Below, one piece after another: positions 52,544-64,000 of a stretch of 64,000 bases of DNA. Source of the DNA: Hydractinia symbiolongicarpus. Lineage: Eukaryota > Cnidaria > Hydrozoa > Anthoathecata > Hydractiniidae. Where the stretch lies: the NCBI RefSeq assembly GCF_029227915.1, contig NC_079876.1:3846001-3910000 (forward strand). Direction: 5' to 3'. The position numbers and the translations under genes are program-made. The notes beneath the pieces were generated by a model, which ran no database searches, was not told the origin of the DNA, and worked only from the letters and a program-made list of their open reading frames with translations. Position 1 is the stretch's first letter. Each line of letters begins with the position of its first letter.

Positions 52544-55500
52544 ATGTCAAATTAAGAAGAATGTTATTTCTTGTAGTCCAATTGTCTCACTTATAACATT
52601 TATAAAGTCACAGTCCAAAATCAGTTCAATTAAGTCCCACAGTCAATCGTTTCACTGCTAAAACCGATGCAACCTAGTAATATTGGAAAAATATCGCTAA
52701 ATACATGTTGGTACGAGTATGTGACGCAACCGTTGTAACTGAAGCAGATTGATATCGTTAGAAAGTCAATGAAATGTAGTTTTTGAAACTGTCGCTATTT
52801 CTTCAGCGCGCGATAACGGCTAGGACTGGTCCCACAGTAAAAAATAAATTATTTATCTAATTTTTTAAATGAAGCGCTACCACAGCGACCAGTGTAATCG
52901 CTGAGTTCCGGCAATCATGTCAAATTAAGAAGAATGTTATTTCTTGTAGTCCAATTGTCTCACTTATAACATTTATAAAGTCACAGTCCAAAATCAGTTC
53001 AATTAAGTCCCACAGTCAATCGTTTCACTGCTAAAACCGATGCAACCTAGTAATATTGGAAAAATATCGCTAAATACATGTTGGTACGAGTATGTGACGC
53101 AACCGTTGTAACTGAAGCAGATTGATATCGTTAGAAAGTCAATGAAATGTAGTTTTTGAAACTGTCGCTATTTCTTCAGCGCGCAATAACGGCTAGGACT
53201 GGTCCCACAGTAAAAAATGAATTATTTATCTAAATTTTTAAATGAAGCGCTACCACAGCGACCAGTGTAATCGCTGAGTTCCGGCAATCATGTCAAATTA
53301 AGAAGAATGTTATTTCTTGTAGTCCAATTGTCTCACTTATAACATTTATAAAGTCACAGTCCAAAATCAGTTCAATTAAGTCCCACAGTCAATCGTTTCA
53401 CTGCTAAAACCGATGCAACCTAGTAATATTGGAAAAATATCGCTAAATACATGTTGGTACGAGTATGTGACGCAACCGTTGTAACTGAAGCAGATTGATA
53501 TCGTTAGAAAGTCAATGAAATGTAGTTTTTGAAACTGTCGCTATTTCTTCAGCGCGCAATAACGGCTAGGACTGGTCCCACAGTAAAAAATGAATTATTT
53601 ATCTAAATTTTTAAATGAAGCGCTACCACAGCGACCAGTGTAATCGCTGAGTTCCGGCAATCATGTCAAATTAAGAAGAATGTTATTTCTTGTAGTCCAA
53701 TTGTCTCACTTATAACATTTATAAAGTCACAGTCCAAAATCAGTTCAATTAAGTCCCACAGTCAATCGTTTCACTGCTAAAACCGATGCAACCTAGTAAT
53801 ATTGGAAAAATATCGCTAAATACATGTTGGTACGAGTATGTGACGCAACCGTTGTAACTGAAGCAGATTGATATCGTTAGAAAGTCAATGAAATGTAGTT
53901 TTTGAAACTGTCGCTATCTCTTCAGCGCGCGATAACGGCTAGGATTGGTCCCACAGTAAAAATGACTTAACTATCTAAATTTTTAGATGAAGTGCTACCA
54001 CAGCGCCCAGTGTAATCGCTGAGTTCCGGCAATCATGTCAAATTAAGAAGAATGTTATTTCTTGGAGTCCAATTGTCTCATTTATCACATTTATCAAGTC
54101 ACAGCCCAATATCAGTTCAATTAAGTCCCACAGTCAATCGTTTCACTGTTAAAAGCGATACAACCTAGTATTACCGGAAAGATATCACGAAATACATTTT
54201 GGTAAGAATATGTGACTCAGCTGTTGTAACTCAAACGGATTGATACTGTTAGAAAGTCAATGAAATGTACTTTTTGAAACTGTCGCTATTTTTTCAGAGC
54301 GGGATAACGACTAGGATTGGTCCCACAGTAAGAAATGACTTACTTATCTAAATTCTTAAATGAAGCGCTACCACAGCGCCCAGTGTAATCGCAGAGTTCC
54401 GGCAATCATGCCAAATTAAAAAGAATGTTATTTCTTGGAGTCCAATTGTCTCACTTATAACATTTATAAGGTCACAGTCAAAAATCAGTTCAATTTAATC
54501 CCACAGTTAATCATTTCACTGTTAAAAGCGATGCAACCTATTAATATGAGAAAATTATCGCTAAATACATGTTGGTACAAATATATGACTCATCCGTTGT
54601 AACTCAAACGGATTGATGCTGTTAGAAAGTCAATGAAATGTAGTTTTTGAACCTGTCTCTATTTCTTCAGCGCGGGATAACGGCTAGGATTGGTCCCACA
54701 GTAAAAAATGACTTATTTATCTAAATTTTTATATGAAGTGCTACCACAGCGACCAGTGTAATCGCTGAGTTCCGGCAATCATGTCAAATTAAGAAGAATG
54801 TTATTTCTTGTAGTCCAATTGTCTCACTTATAACATTTATAAAGTCACAGTCCAAAATCAGTTCAATTAAGTCCCACAGTCAATCGGTTCACTGTTAAAA
54901 GCGATACAACCTAGTATTACCGGAAAGATATCACGAAATACATTTTGGTAAGAATATGTGACTCAGCTGTTGTAACTCAAACGGATTGATACTGTTAGAA
55001 AGTCAATGAAATGTACTTTTTGAAACTGTCGCTATTTTTTCAGAGCGGGATAACGACTAGGATTGGTCCCACAGTAAGAAATGACTTATTTATCTAAATT
55101 CTTAAATGAAGCGCTACCACAACGCCCAGTGTAATCGCAGAGTTCCGGCAATCATGTCAAATTAAAAAGAATGTTATTTCTTGGAGTCCAATTGTCTCAC
55201 TTATAACATTTATAAGGTCACAGTCAAAAATCAGTTCAATTTAATCCCACAGTTAATCATTTCACTGTTAAAAGCGATGCAACCTATTAATATGAGAAAA
55301 TTATCGCTAAATACATGTTGGTACGAATATATTACTCATCTGTTGTAACTCAAACGGATTGATGTTGTTAGAAAGTCAATGAAATGTAGTTTTTGAAACT
55401 GTCTCTATTTCTTCAGCGCGGGATAACGGCTAGGATTGGTCCCACAGTAAAAAATGACTTATTTATCTAAATTTTTAAATGAAGCGCTACCACAGCGACC

Positions 55501-55999
55501 AGTGTAATCGCTGAGTTCCGGCAATCATGTCAAATTAAGAAGAATGTTATTTCTTGTAGTCCAATTGTCTCACTTATAACATTTATAAAGTCACAGTCCA
55601 AAATCAGTTCAATTAAGTCCCACAGTCAATCGTTTCACTGCTAAAAGCGATGCAACCTAGCAATATTGGAAAAATATGGCTAAATACATTTTGGTACGAG
55701 TATGTGACGCAACCGTTGTAACTGAAGCAGATTGATATCGTTAGAAAGTCAATGAAATGTAGTTTTTGAAACTGTCGCTATTTCTTTAGAGCGGGATAAC
55801 GGCTAGGATTGGTCCCACAGTAAGAAATGACTTATTTATCTAAATTCTTAAATGAAGCGCTACCACAGCGCTCAGTGTAATCGCTGAGTTCCGGCAATCA
55901 TGTCAAATTAAAAAGAATGTTATTTCTTGGAGTCCAATTGTCTCACTTATAACATTTATAAGGTCACAGTCAAAAATCAGTTCAATTTAATCCCACAGT
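51898..55999. repeat. 11-monomer segment, copy 1 (4,102 bp)
   Basis: This segment and the next share their monomer order. At the left the offset is 4,102 bp (for example TCTCAGTT at 52,21x and 56,31x); from about 53.9 kb on it is 3,356 bp. The change of 746 bp equals the two extra single monomers in copy 1. The segment overlaps the end of the 8-monomer copy 2, so it was assembled after that duplication. Confidence 0.82.
52199..53930. repeat. Run of five nearly identical single monomers
   Basis: Units of the type TTCTTGTAGTCC, CACTGCTAAAACCG, ATATTGGAAAAATATCGC and GAAGCAGATTGATATCG follow one another, with TTGTAG at 52,571, 52,944, 53,317 and 53,690, exactly 373 bp apart. The first keeps TCTCAGTTATAAC and CCATAATC; the later ones have TCTCACTT and CCAAAATC. 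The first two share ATAAATTATTTATCTAATTT; the next two have ATGAATTATTTATCTAAATT. This is monomer-scale amplification. The equivalent place near 56.3-57.2 kb holds three units instead of five. Confidence 0.88.
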
Positions 56000-58900
56000 T
56001 AATCATTTCACTGTTAAAAGCGATGCAACCTATTAATATGAGAAAATTATCGCTAAATACATGTTGGTACGAATATATGACTCATCCGTTGTAACTCAAA
56101 CGGATTGATGCTGTTAGAAAGTCAATGAAATGTAGTTTTTGAAACTGTCACTATTTCTTCAGCGCGGGATAACGGCTAGGATTGGTCCCACAGTAAAAAA
56201 TGACTTATTTATCTAAATTTTTAAATGAAGCGCTACCACAGCGACCAGTGTAATCGCTGAGTTCCGGCAATCATGTCAAATTAAGAAGAATGTTATTTCT
56301 TGTAGTCCAATTGTCTCAGTTATAACATTTATAAAGTCACAGTCCATAATCAGTTCAATTAAGTCCCACAGTCAATCGTTTCACTGCTAAAACCGATGCA
56401 ACCTAGTAATATTGGAAAAATATCGCTAAATACATGTTGGTACGAGTATGTGACGCAACCGTTGTAACTGAAGCAGATTGATATCGTTAGAAAGTCAATG
56501 AAATGTAGTTTTTGAAACTGTCGCTATTTCTTCAGCGCGCGATAACGGCTAGGACTGGTCCCACAGTAAAAAATGAATTATTTATCTAAATTTTTAAATG
56601 AAGCGCTACCACAGCGACCAGTGTAATCGCTGAGTTCCGGCAATCATGTCAAATTAAGAAGAATGTTATTTCTTGTAGTCCAATTGTCTCACTTATAACA
56701 TTTATAAAGTCACAGTCCAAAATCAGTTCAATTAAGTCCCACAGTCAATCGTTTCACTGCTAAAACCGATGCAACCTAGTAATATTGGAAAAATATCGCT
56801 AAATACATGTTGGTACGAGTATGTGACGCAACCGTTGTAACTGAAGCAGATTGATATCGTTAGAAAGTCAATGAAATGTAGTTTTTGAAACTGTCGCTAT
56901 TTCTTCAGCGCGCAATAACGGCTAGGACTGGTCCCACAGTAAAAAATGAATTATTTATCTAAATTTTTAAATGAAGCGCTACCACAGCGACCAGTGTAAT
57001 CGCTGAGTTCCGGCAATCATGTCAAATTAAGAAGAATGTTATTTCTTGTAGTCCAATTGTCTCACTTATAACATTTATAAAGTCACAGTCCAAAATCAGT
57101 TCAATTAAGTCCCACAGTCAATCGTTTCACTGCTAAAACCGATGCAACCTAGTAATATTGGAAAAATATCGCTAAATACATATTGGTACGAGTATGTGAC
57201 GCAACCGTTGTAACTGAAGCAGATTGATATCGTTAGAAAGTCAATGAAATGTAGTTTTTGAAACTGTCGCTATCTCTTCAGCGCGCGATAACGGCTAGGA
57301 TTGGTCCCACAGTAAAAATGACTTAACTATCTAAATTTTTAGATGAAGTGCTACCACAGCGCCCAGTGTAATCGCTGAGTTCCGGCAATCATGTCAAATT
57401 AAGAAGAATGTTATTTCTTGGAGTCCAATTGTCTCATTTATCACATTTATCAAGTCACAGCCCAATATCAGTTCAATTAAGTCCCACAGTCAATCGTTTC
57501 ACTGTTAAAAGCGATACAACCTAGTATTACCGGAAAGATATCACGAAATACATTTTGGTAAAAATATGTGACTCAGCTGTTGTAACTCAAACGGATTGAT
57601 ACTGTTAGAAAGTCAATGAAATGTACTTTTTGAAACTGTCGCTATTTTTTCAGAGCGGGATAATGACTAGGATTGGTCCCACAGTAAGAAATGACTTATT
57701 TATCTAAATTCTTAAATGAAGCGCTACCACAGCGCCCAGTGTAATCGCAGAATTCCGGCAATCATGCCAAATTAAAAAGAATGTTATTTCTTGGAGTCCA
57801 ATTGTCTCACTTATAACATTTATAAGGTCACAGTCAAAAATCAGTTCAATTTAATCCCACAGTTAATCATTTCACTGTTAAAAGCGATGCAACCTATTAA
57901 TATGAGAAAATTATCGCTAAATACATGTTGGTACAAATATATGACTCATCCGTTGTAACTCAAACGGATTGATGCTGTTAGAAAGTCAATGAAATGTAGT
58001 TTTTGAACCTGTCTCTATTTCTTCAGCGCGGGATAACGGCTAGGATTGGTCCCACAGTAAAAAATGACTTATTTATCTAAATTTTTATATGAAGTGCTAC
58101 CACAGCGACCAGTGTAATCGCTGAGTTCCGGCAATCATGTCAAATTAAGAAGAATGTTATTTCTTGTAGTCCAATTGTCTCACTTATAACATTTATAAAG
58201 TCACAGTTCAAAATCAGTTCAATTAAGTCCCACAGTCAATCGGTTCACTGTTAAAAGCGATACAACCTAGTATTACCGGAAAGATATCACGAAATACATT
58301 TTGGTAAGAATATGTGACTCAGCTGTTGTAACTCAAACGGATTGATACTGTTAGAAAGTCAATGAAATGTACTTTTTGAAACTGTCGCTATTTTTTCAGA
58401 GCGGGATAACGACTAGGATTGGTCCCACAGTAAGAAATGACTTATTTATCTAAATTCTTAAATGAAGCGCTACCACAACGCCCAGTGTAATCGCAGAGTT
58501 CCGGCAATCATGTCAAATTAAAAAGAATGTTATTTCTTGGAGTCCAATTGTCTCACTTATAACATTTATAAGGTCACAGTCAAAAATCAGTTCAATTTAA
58601 TCCCACAGTTAATCATTTCACTGTTAAAAGCGATGCAACCTATTAATATGAGAAAATTATCGCTAAATACATGTTGGTACGAATATATTACTCATCCGTT
58701 GTAACTCAAACGGATTGATGTTGTTAGAAAGTCAATGAAATGTAGTTTTTGAAACTGTCTCTATTTCTTCAGCGCGGGATAACGGCTAGGATTGGTCCCA
58801 CAGTAAAAAATGACTTATTTATCTAAATTTTTAAATGAAGCGCTACCACAGCGACCAGTGTAATCGCTGAGTTCCGGCAATCATGTCAAATTAAGAAGAA

Positions 58901-59355
58901 TGTTATTTCTTGTAGTCCAATTGTCTCACTTATAACATTTATAAAGTCACAGTCCAAAATCAGTTCAATTAAGTCCCACAGTCAATCGTTTCACTGCTAA
59001 AAGCGATGCAACCTAGCAATATTGGAAAAATATGGCTAAATACATGTTGGTACGAGTATGTGACGCAACCGTTGTAACTGAAGCAGATTGATATCGTTAG
59101 AAAGTCAATGAAATGTAGTTTTTGAAACTGTCGCTATTTCTTTAGAGCGGGATAACGGCTAGGATTGGTCCCACAGTAAGAAATGACTTATTTATCTAAA
59201 TTCTTAAATGAAGCGCTACCACAGCGCTCAGTGTAATCGCTGAGTTCCGGCAATCATGTCAAATTAAAAAGAATGTTATTTCTTGGAGTCCAATTGTCTC
59301 ACTTATAACATTTATAAGGTCACAGTCAAAAATCAGTTCAATTTAATCCCACAGT
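56000..59355. repeat. 9-monomer segment, copy 2 (3,356 bp)
   Basis: Repeats copy 1 without two of its single monomers. About eight substitutions are visible in the 53.9-56.0 kb versus 57.3-59.36 kb part (for example GGTAAGAAT versus GGTAAAAAT, TAACGACTAG versus TAATGACTAG, CAGAGTTCC versus CAGAATTCC). The junction can be bracketed: G at 55,932 differs from A at 51,830, and T at 56,000 differs from C at 59,356. The exchange therefore lies within 55,933-55,999. Confidence 0.82.
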
Positions 59356-62300
59356 CAATCATTTCACTGTTAAAAGCGATGCAACCTATTAATATGAGAA
59401 AATTATCGCTAAATACATGTTGGTACGAATATATTACTCATCCGTTGTAACTCAAACGGATTGATGTTGTTAGAAAGTCAATGAAATGTAGTTTTTGAAA
59501 CTGTCTCTATTTCTTCAGCGCGGGATAACGGCTAGGATTGGTCCCACAGTAAAAAATGACTTATTTATCTAAATTTTTAAATGAAGCGCTACCACAGCGA
59601 CCAGTGTAATCGCTGAGTTCCGGCAATCATGTCAAATTAAAAAGAATGTTATTTCTTGGAGTCCAATTGTCTCACTTATAACATTTATAAGGTCACAGTC
59701 AAAAATCAGTTCAATTTAATCCCACAGTTAATCATTTCACTGTTAAAAGCGATGCAACCTATTAATATGAGAAAATTATCGCTAAATACATGTTGGTACG
59801 AATATATTACTCATCCGTTGTAACTCAAACGGATTGATGTTGTTAGAAAGTCAATGAAATGTAGTTTTTGAAACTGTCTCTATTTCTTCAGCGCGGGATA
59901 ACGGCTAGGATTGGTCCCACAGTAAAAAATGACTTATTTATCTAAATTTTTAAATGAAGCGCTACCACAGCGACCAGTGTAATCGCTGAGTTCCGGCAAT
60001 CATGTCAAATTAAGAAGAATGTTATTTCTTGTAGTCCAATTGTCTCACTTATAACATTTATAAAGTCACAGTCCAAAATCAGTTCAATTAAGTCCCACAG
60101 TCAATCGTTTCACTGCTAAAAGCGATGCAACCTAGCAATATTGGAAAAATATGGCTAAATACATGTTGGTACGAGTATGTGACGCAACCGTTGTAACTGA
60201 AGCAGATTGATATCGTTAGAAAGTCAATGAAATGTAGTTTTTGAAACTGTCGCTATTTCTTTAGAGCGGGATAACGGCTAGGATTGGTCCCACAGTAAGA
60301 AATGACTTATTTATCTAAATTCTTAAATGAAGCGCTACCACAGCGCTCAGTGTAATCGCTGAGTTCCGGCAATCATGTCAAATTAAAAAGAATGTTATTT
60401 CTTGGAGTCCAATTGTCTCACTTATAACATTTATAAGGTCACAGTCAAAAATCAGTTCAATTTAATCCCACAGTCAATCATTTCACTGTTAAAAGCGATG
60501 CAACCTATTAATATGAGAAAATTATCGCTAAATACATGTTGGTACGAATATATTACTCATCCGTTGTAACTCAAACGGATTGATGTTGTTAGAAAGTCAA
60601 TGAAATGTAGTTTTTGAAACTGTCTCTATTTCTTCAGCGCGGGATAACGGCTAGGATTGGTCCCACAGTAAAAAATGACTTATTTATCTAAATTTTTAAA
60701 TGAAGCGCTACCACAGCGACCAGTGTAATCGCTGAGTTCCGGCAATCATGTCAAATTAAGAAGAATGTTATTTCTTGTAGTCCAATTGTCTCACTTATAA
60801 CATTTATAAAGTCACAGTCCAAAATCAGTTCAATTAAGTCCCACAGTCAATCGTTTCACTGCTAAAAGCGATGCAACCTAGCAATATTGGAAAAATATGG
60901 CTAAATACATGTTGGTACGAGTATGTGACGCAACCGTTGTAACTGAAGCAGATTGATATCGTTAGAAAGTCAATGAAATGTAGTTTTTGAAACTGTCGCT
61001 ATTTCTTTAGAGCGGGATAACGGCTAGGATTGGTCCCACAGTAAGAAATGACTTATTTATCTAAATTCTTAAATGAAGCGCTACCACAGCGCTCAGTGTA
61101 ATCGCTGAGTTCCGGCAATCATGTCAAATTAAAAAGAATGTTATTTCTTGTAGTCCAATTGTCTCACTTATAACATTTATAAAGTCACAGTCCAAAATCA
61201 GTTCAATTAAGTCCCACAGTCAATCGGTTCACTGTTAAAAGCGATACAACCTAGTATTACCGGAAAGATATCACGAAATACATTTTGGTAAGAATATGTG
61301 ACTCAGCTGTTGTAACTCAAACGGATTGATACTGTTAGAAAGTCAATGAAATGTACTTTTTGAAACTGTCGCTATTTTTTCAGAGCGGGATAACGACTAG
61401 GATTGGTCCCACAGTAAGAAATGACTTATTTATCTAAATTCTTAAATGAAGCGCTACCACAACGCCCAGTGTAATCGCAGAGTTCCGGCAATCATGTCAA
61501 ATTAAAAAGAATGTTATTTCTTGGAGTCCAATTGTCTCACTTATAACATTTATAAGGTCACAGTCAAAAATCAGTTCAATTTAATCCCACAGTTAATCAT
61601 TTCACTGTTAAAAGCGATGCAACCTATTAATATGAGAAAATTATCGCTAAATACATGTTGGTACGAATATATTACTCATCCGTTGTAACTCAAACGGATT
61701 GATGTTGTTAGAAAGTCAATGAAATGTAGTTTTTGAAACTGTCTCTATTTCTTCAGCGCGGGATAACGGCTAGGATTGGTCCCACAGTAAAAAATGACTT
61801 ATTTATCTAAATTTTTAAATGAAGCGCTACCACAGCGACCAGTGTAATCGCTGAGTTCCGGCAATCATGTCAAATTAAAAAGAATGTTATTTCTTGGAGT
61901 CCAATTGTCTCACTTATAACATTTATAAGATCACAGTCAAAAATCAGTTCAATTTAATCCCACAGTTAATCATTTCACTGTTAAAAGCGATGCAACCTAT
62001 TAATATGAGAAAATTATCGCTAAATACATGTTGGTACGAATATATTACTCATCCGTTGTAACTCAAACGGATTGATGTTGTTAGAAAGTCAATGAAATGT
62101 AGTTTTTGAAACTGTCTCTATTTCTTCAGCGCGGGATAACGGCTAGGATTGGTCCCACAGTAAAAAATGACTTATTTATCTAAATTTTTAAATGAAGCGC
62201 TACCACAGCGACCAGTGTAATCGCTGAGTTCCGGCAATCATGTCAAATTAAGAAGAATGTTATTTCTTGTAGTCCAATTGTCTCACTTATAACATTTATA

Positions 62301-62642
62301 AAGTCACAGTCCAAAATCAGTTCAATTAAGTCCCACAGTCAATCGTTTCACTGCTAAAAGCGATGCAACCTAGCAATATTGGAAAAATATGGCTAAATAC
62401 ATGTTGGTACGAGTATGTGACGCAACCGTTGTAACTGAAGCAGATTGATATCGTTAGAAAGTCAATGAAATGTAGTTTTTGAAACTGTCGCTATTTCTTT
62501 AGAGCGGGATAACGGCTAGGATTGGTCCCACAGTAAGAAATGACTTATTTATCTAAATTCTTAAATGAAGCGCTACCACAGCGCTCAGTGTAATCGCTGA
62601 GTTCCGGCAATCATGTCAAATTAAAAAGAATGTTATTTCTTG

Positions 62643-63015
62643 GAGTCCAATTGTCTCACTTATAACATTTATAAGGTCACAGTCAAAAATCAGTTCAATT
62701 TAATCCCACAGTCAATCATTTCACTGTTAAAAGCGATGCAACCTAGTATTACCGGAAAGATATCACGAAATACATTTTGGTAAGAATATGTGATTCAGCT
62801 GTTGTAACTCAAACGGATTGATACTGTTAGAAAGTCAATGAAATGTACTTTTTGAAACTGTCGCTATTTTTTCAGAGCGGGATAACGACTAGGATTGGTC
62901 CCACAGTAAGAAATGACTTATTTATCTAAATTCTTAAATGAAGCGCTACCACAACGCCCAGTGTAATCGCAGAGTTCCGGCAATCATGTCAAATTAAAAA
63001 AAATGTTATTTCTTG
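62643..63015. repeat. Hybrid monomer: A-type start, C-type end
   Basis: The first about 100 bp carry TCACAGTCAAAAATCAG and CAGTCAATCATTTC as in A units. From CCTAGTATTACCGG near 62,742-62,755 onward the unit follows C, with GGTAAGAATATG and AACGACTAGG. The switch lies in or near TTAAAAGCGATGCAACCTA, shared by A and by most other types. This is a directly readable recombination or conversion junction. Confidence 0.8.
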
Positions 63016-63169
63016 GAGTCCAATTGTCTCACTTATAACATATATAAGGTCACAGTCAAAAATCAGTTCAATTTAATCCCACAGTTAATCATTTCACTGT
63101 TAAAAGCGATGCAACCTATTAATATGAGAAAATTATCGCTAAATACATGTTGGTACGAATATATTACTC

Positions 63170-63191
63170 ATCCGTTGTAACTCAAACGGAT
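63170..63191. repeat. Perfect 7-bp dyad ATCCGTT-N8-AACGGAT (A-type example)
   Basis: ATCCGTT at 63,170-63,176, loop GTAACTCA, and AACGGAT at 63,185-63,191. In A-type units of the right half this dyad is two pairs longer than the CCGTT/AACGG core of most other subfamilies. It could form a short hairpin or be a palindromic binding site. No known protein site was recognised in it; in particular it does not fit the CENP-B box. Confidence 0.6.
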
Positions 63192-64000
63192 TGATGTTGT
63201 TAGAAAGTCAATGAAATGTAGTTTTTGAAACTGTCTCTATTTCTTCAGCGCGGGATAACGGCTAGGATTGGTCCCACAGTAAAAAATGACTTATTTATCT
63301 AAATTTTTAAATGAAGCGCTACCACAGCGACCAGTGTAATCGCTGAGTTCCGGCAATCATGTCAAATTAAGAAGAATGTTATTTCTTGTAGTCCAATTGT
63401 CTCACTTATAACATTTATAAAGTCACAGTCCAAAATCAGTTCAATTAAGTCCCACAGTCAATCGTTTCACTGCTAAAAGCGATGCAACCTAGCAATATTG
63501 GAAAAATATGGCTAAATACATGTTGGTACGAGTATGTGACGCAACCGTTGTAACTGAAGCAGATTGATATCGTTAGAAAGTCAATGAAATGTAGTTTTTG
63601 AAACTTTTGCTATTTCTTTAGAGCGGGATAACGGCTAGGATTGGTCCCACAGTAAGAAATGACTTATTTATCTAAATTCTTAAATGAAGCGCTACCACAG
63701 CGCTCAGTGTAATCGCTGAGTTCCGGCAATCATGTCAAATTAAAAAGAATGTTATTTCTTGGAGTCCAATTGTCTCACTTATAACATTTATAAGGTCACA
63801 GTCAAAAATCAGTTCAATTTAATCCCACAGTCAATCATTTCACTGTTAAAAGCGATGCAACCTATTAATATGAGAAAATTATCGCTAAATACATGTTGGT
63901 ACGAATATATGACACATCCGTTGTAACTCAAACGGATTGATGCTGTTAGAAAGTCAATGAAATGTAGTTTTTGAAACTGTCTCTATTTCTTCAGCGCGGG

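Larger units (their letters stand above)
1..64000. repeat. 373-bp satellite DNA tandem array (entire window)
   Basis: The motif GAGTCCAATTGTCTC or a close variant recurs from position 1 to the last full unit at 63,762. Spacings read directly in the left third are 373, 373, 372, 373, 373 and so on, mostly 371-374. From 58,167 to 63,762 fifteen successive spacings sum to exactly 15 x 373. All units are in the same orientation; I saw no inverted monomer and no foreign insertion. Neither array edge is inside the window. Subfamilies differ in four variable stretches: just after the unit start, around monomer positions 110-125, around 175-215, and around 230-245. Such structure is known from centromeric and pericentromeric satellites of many eukaryotes. 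The chromosomal location is inferred, and the family is not one I can name. Confidence 0.98.
59356..64000. repeat. Right block: three monomer types shuffled in strict 373-bp register
   Basis: Starts at 58,167 to 63,762 fall every 373 bp without exception. Three types recur: A (TCACAGTCAAAAATCAG, TATTACTCATCCG), B (CTTGTAGTCC, CTGCTAAAAGCG, AATATGGCTAAATAC) and C (GATACAACCTAGTATTACCG). From 58,167 the order is C A B A A B A B C A A B (A/C hybrid) A B A. Distances between B units are 1,119, 746, 1,492 and 1,119 bp, so no single higher-order unit is fixed. Copies of one type are almost identical. The array continues past 64,000. Confidence 0.88.

Noticed and set aside
1-64000. CENP-B box (TTCG-N4-A-N2-CGGG core)
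   Set aside because: I searched for the core on both strands by eye. The nearest strings, such as ATTCGTCCCACGGC, fail the CGGG part. No unit examined has a match.
1-64000. CRISPR array or bacterial repeat
   Set aside because: The repeats are 373 bp and directly adjoin, with no short repeat plus unique spacer structure. No cas genes or other prokaryotic genes are present.
1-64000. Resemblance to the Drosophila 359-bp or Tribolium 360-bp satellites, because of similar unit length
   Set aside because: Only the length is similar. I recognised no shared sequence, so no family or species assignment is made.

Overview
The whole 64 kb window is one uninterrupted tandem satellite DNA array. A unit of about 373 bp repeats head to tail, always in the same orientation, roughly 171 to 172 times. 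No single-copy DNA, gene, RNA gene, transposon insertion, CRISPR array or array edge is visible. I do not recognise the monomer as a named satellite family. The pattern (a monomer near two nucleosome lengths, several subfamilies, and nested multi-monomer duplications) is typical of centromeric or pericentromeric heterochromatin of a eukaryote. The first monomer is about 37% G+C (138 of 373 by hand count) and holds 12 CpG sites, close to expectation for that composition. The lack of CpG depletion argues against a heavily CpG-methylated vertebrate genome and is compatible with an invertebrate, but I cannot name the organism.

Layout from left to right. 1-5,222: diverse monomers with two imperfect multi-monomer duplications. 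5,223-10,064: mosaic of two or three subfamilies, including one monomer shortened by 9 bp. 10,065-13,012: a subfamily with a short TTAGAGC motif alternates with others. 13,013-25,692: a 16-monomer segment (5,967 bp) present twice in direct succession with no difference seen in the stretches compared, the second copy carrying an extra two-monomer duplication (746 bp). 25,693-31,138: linking mosaic with a direct 3-monomer duplication (1,117 bp). 31,139-35,242: a 5-monomer block followed by its 6-monomer relative. 35,243-43,970: mixed subfamilies with a 745 bp dimer repeat near 38-39.7 kb. 44,341-47,324: a 4-monomer duplication. 46,576-52,543: an 8-monomer duplication (2,984 bp, two differences seen). 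52,199-53,930: a run of nearly identical single monomers. 51,898-59,355: an 11-monomer segment followed by a 9-monomer version of itself. 59,356-64,000: few monomer types reshuffled in strict 373 bp register.

The window records repeated out-of-register crossover and gene conversion acting on units from 1 to 16 monomers. Several junctions can be bracketed to intervals under 100 bp. The features that recur across subfamilies are two short dyad symmetries and a better-conserved segment around the monomer join, which are the best candidates for protein binding or DNA structure. No functional coding content is supported: the few open frames of 60-71 codons are repeat copies of chance frames, and 373 is not divisible by three, so no frame runs through the array.
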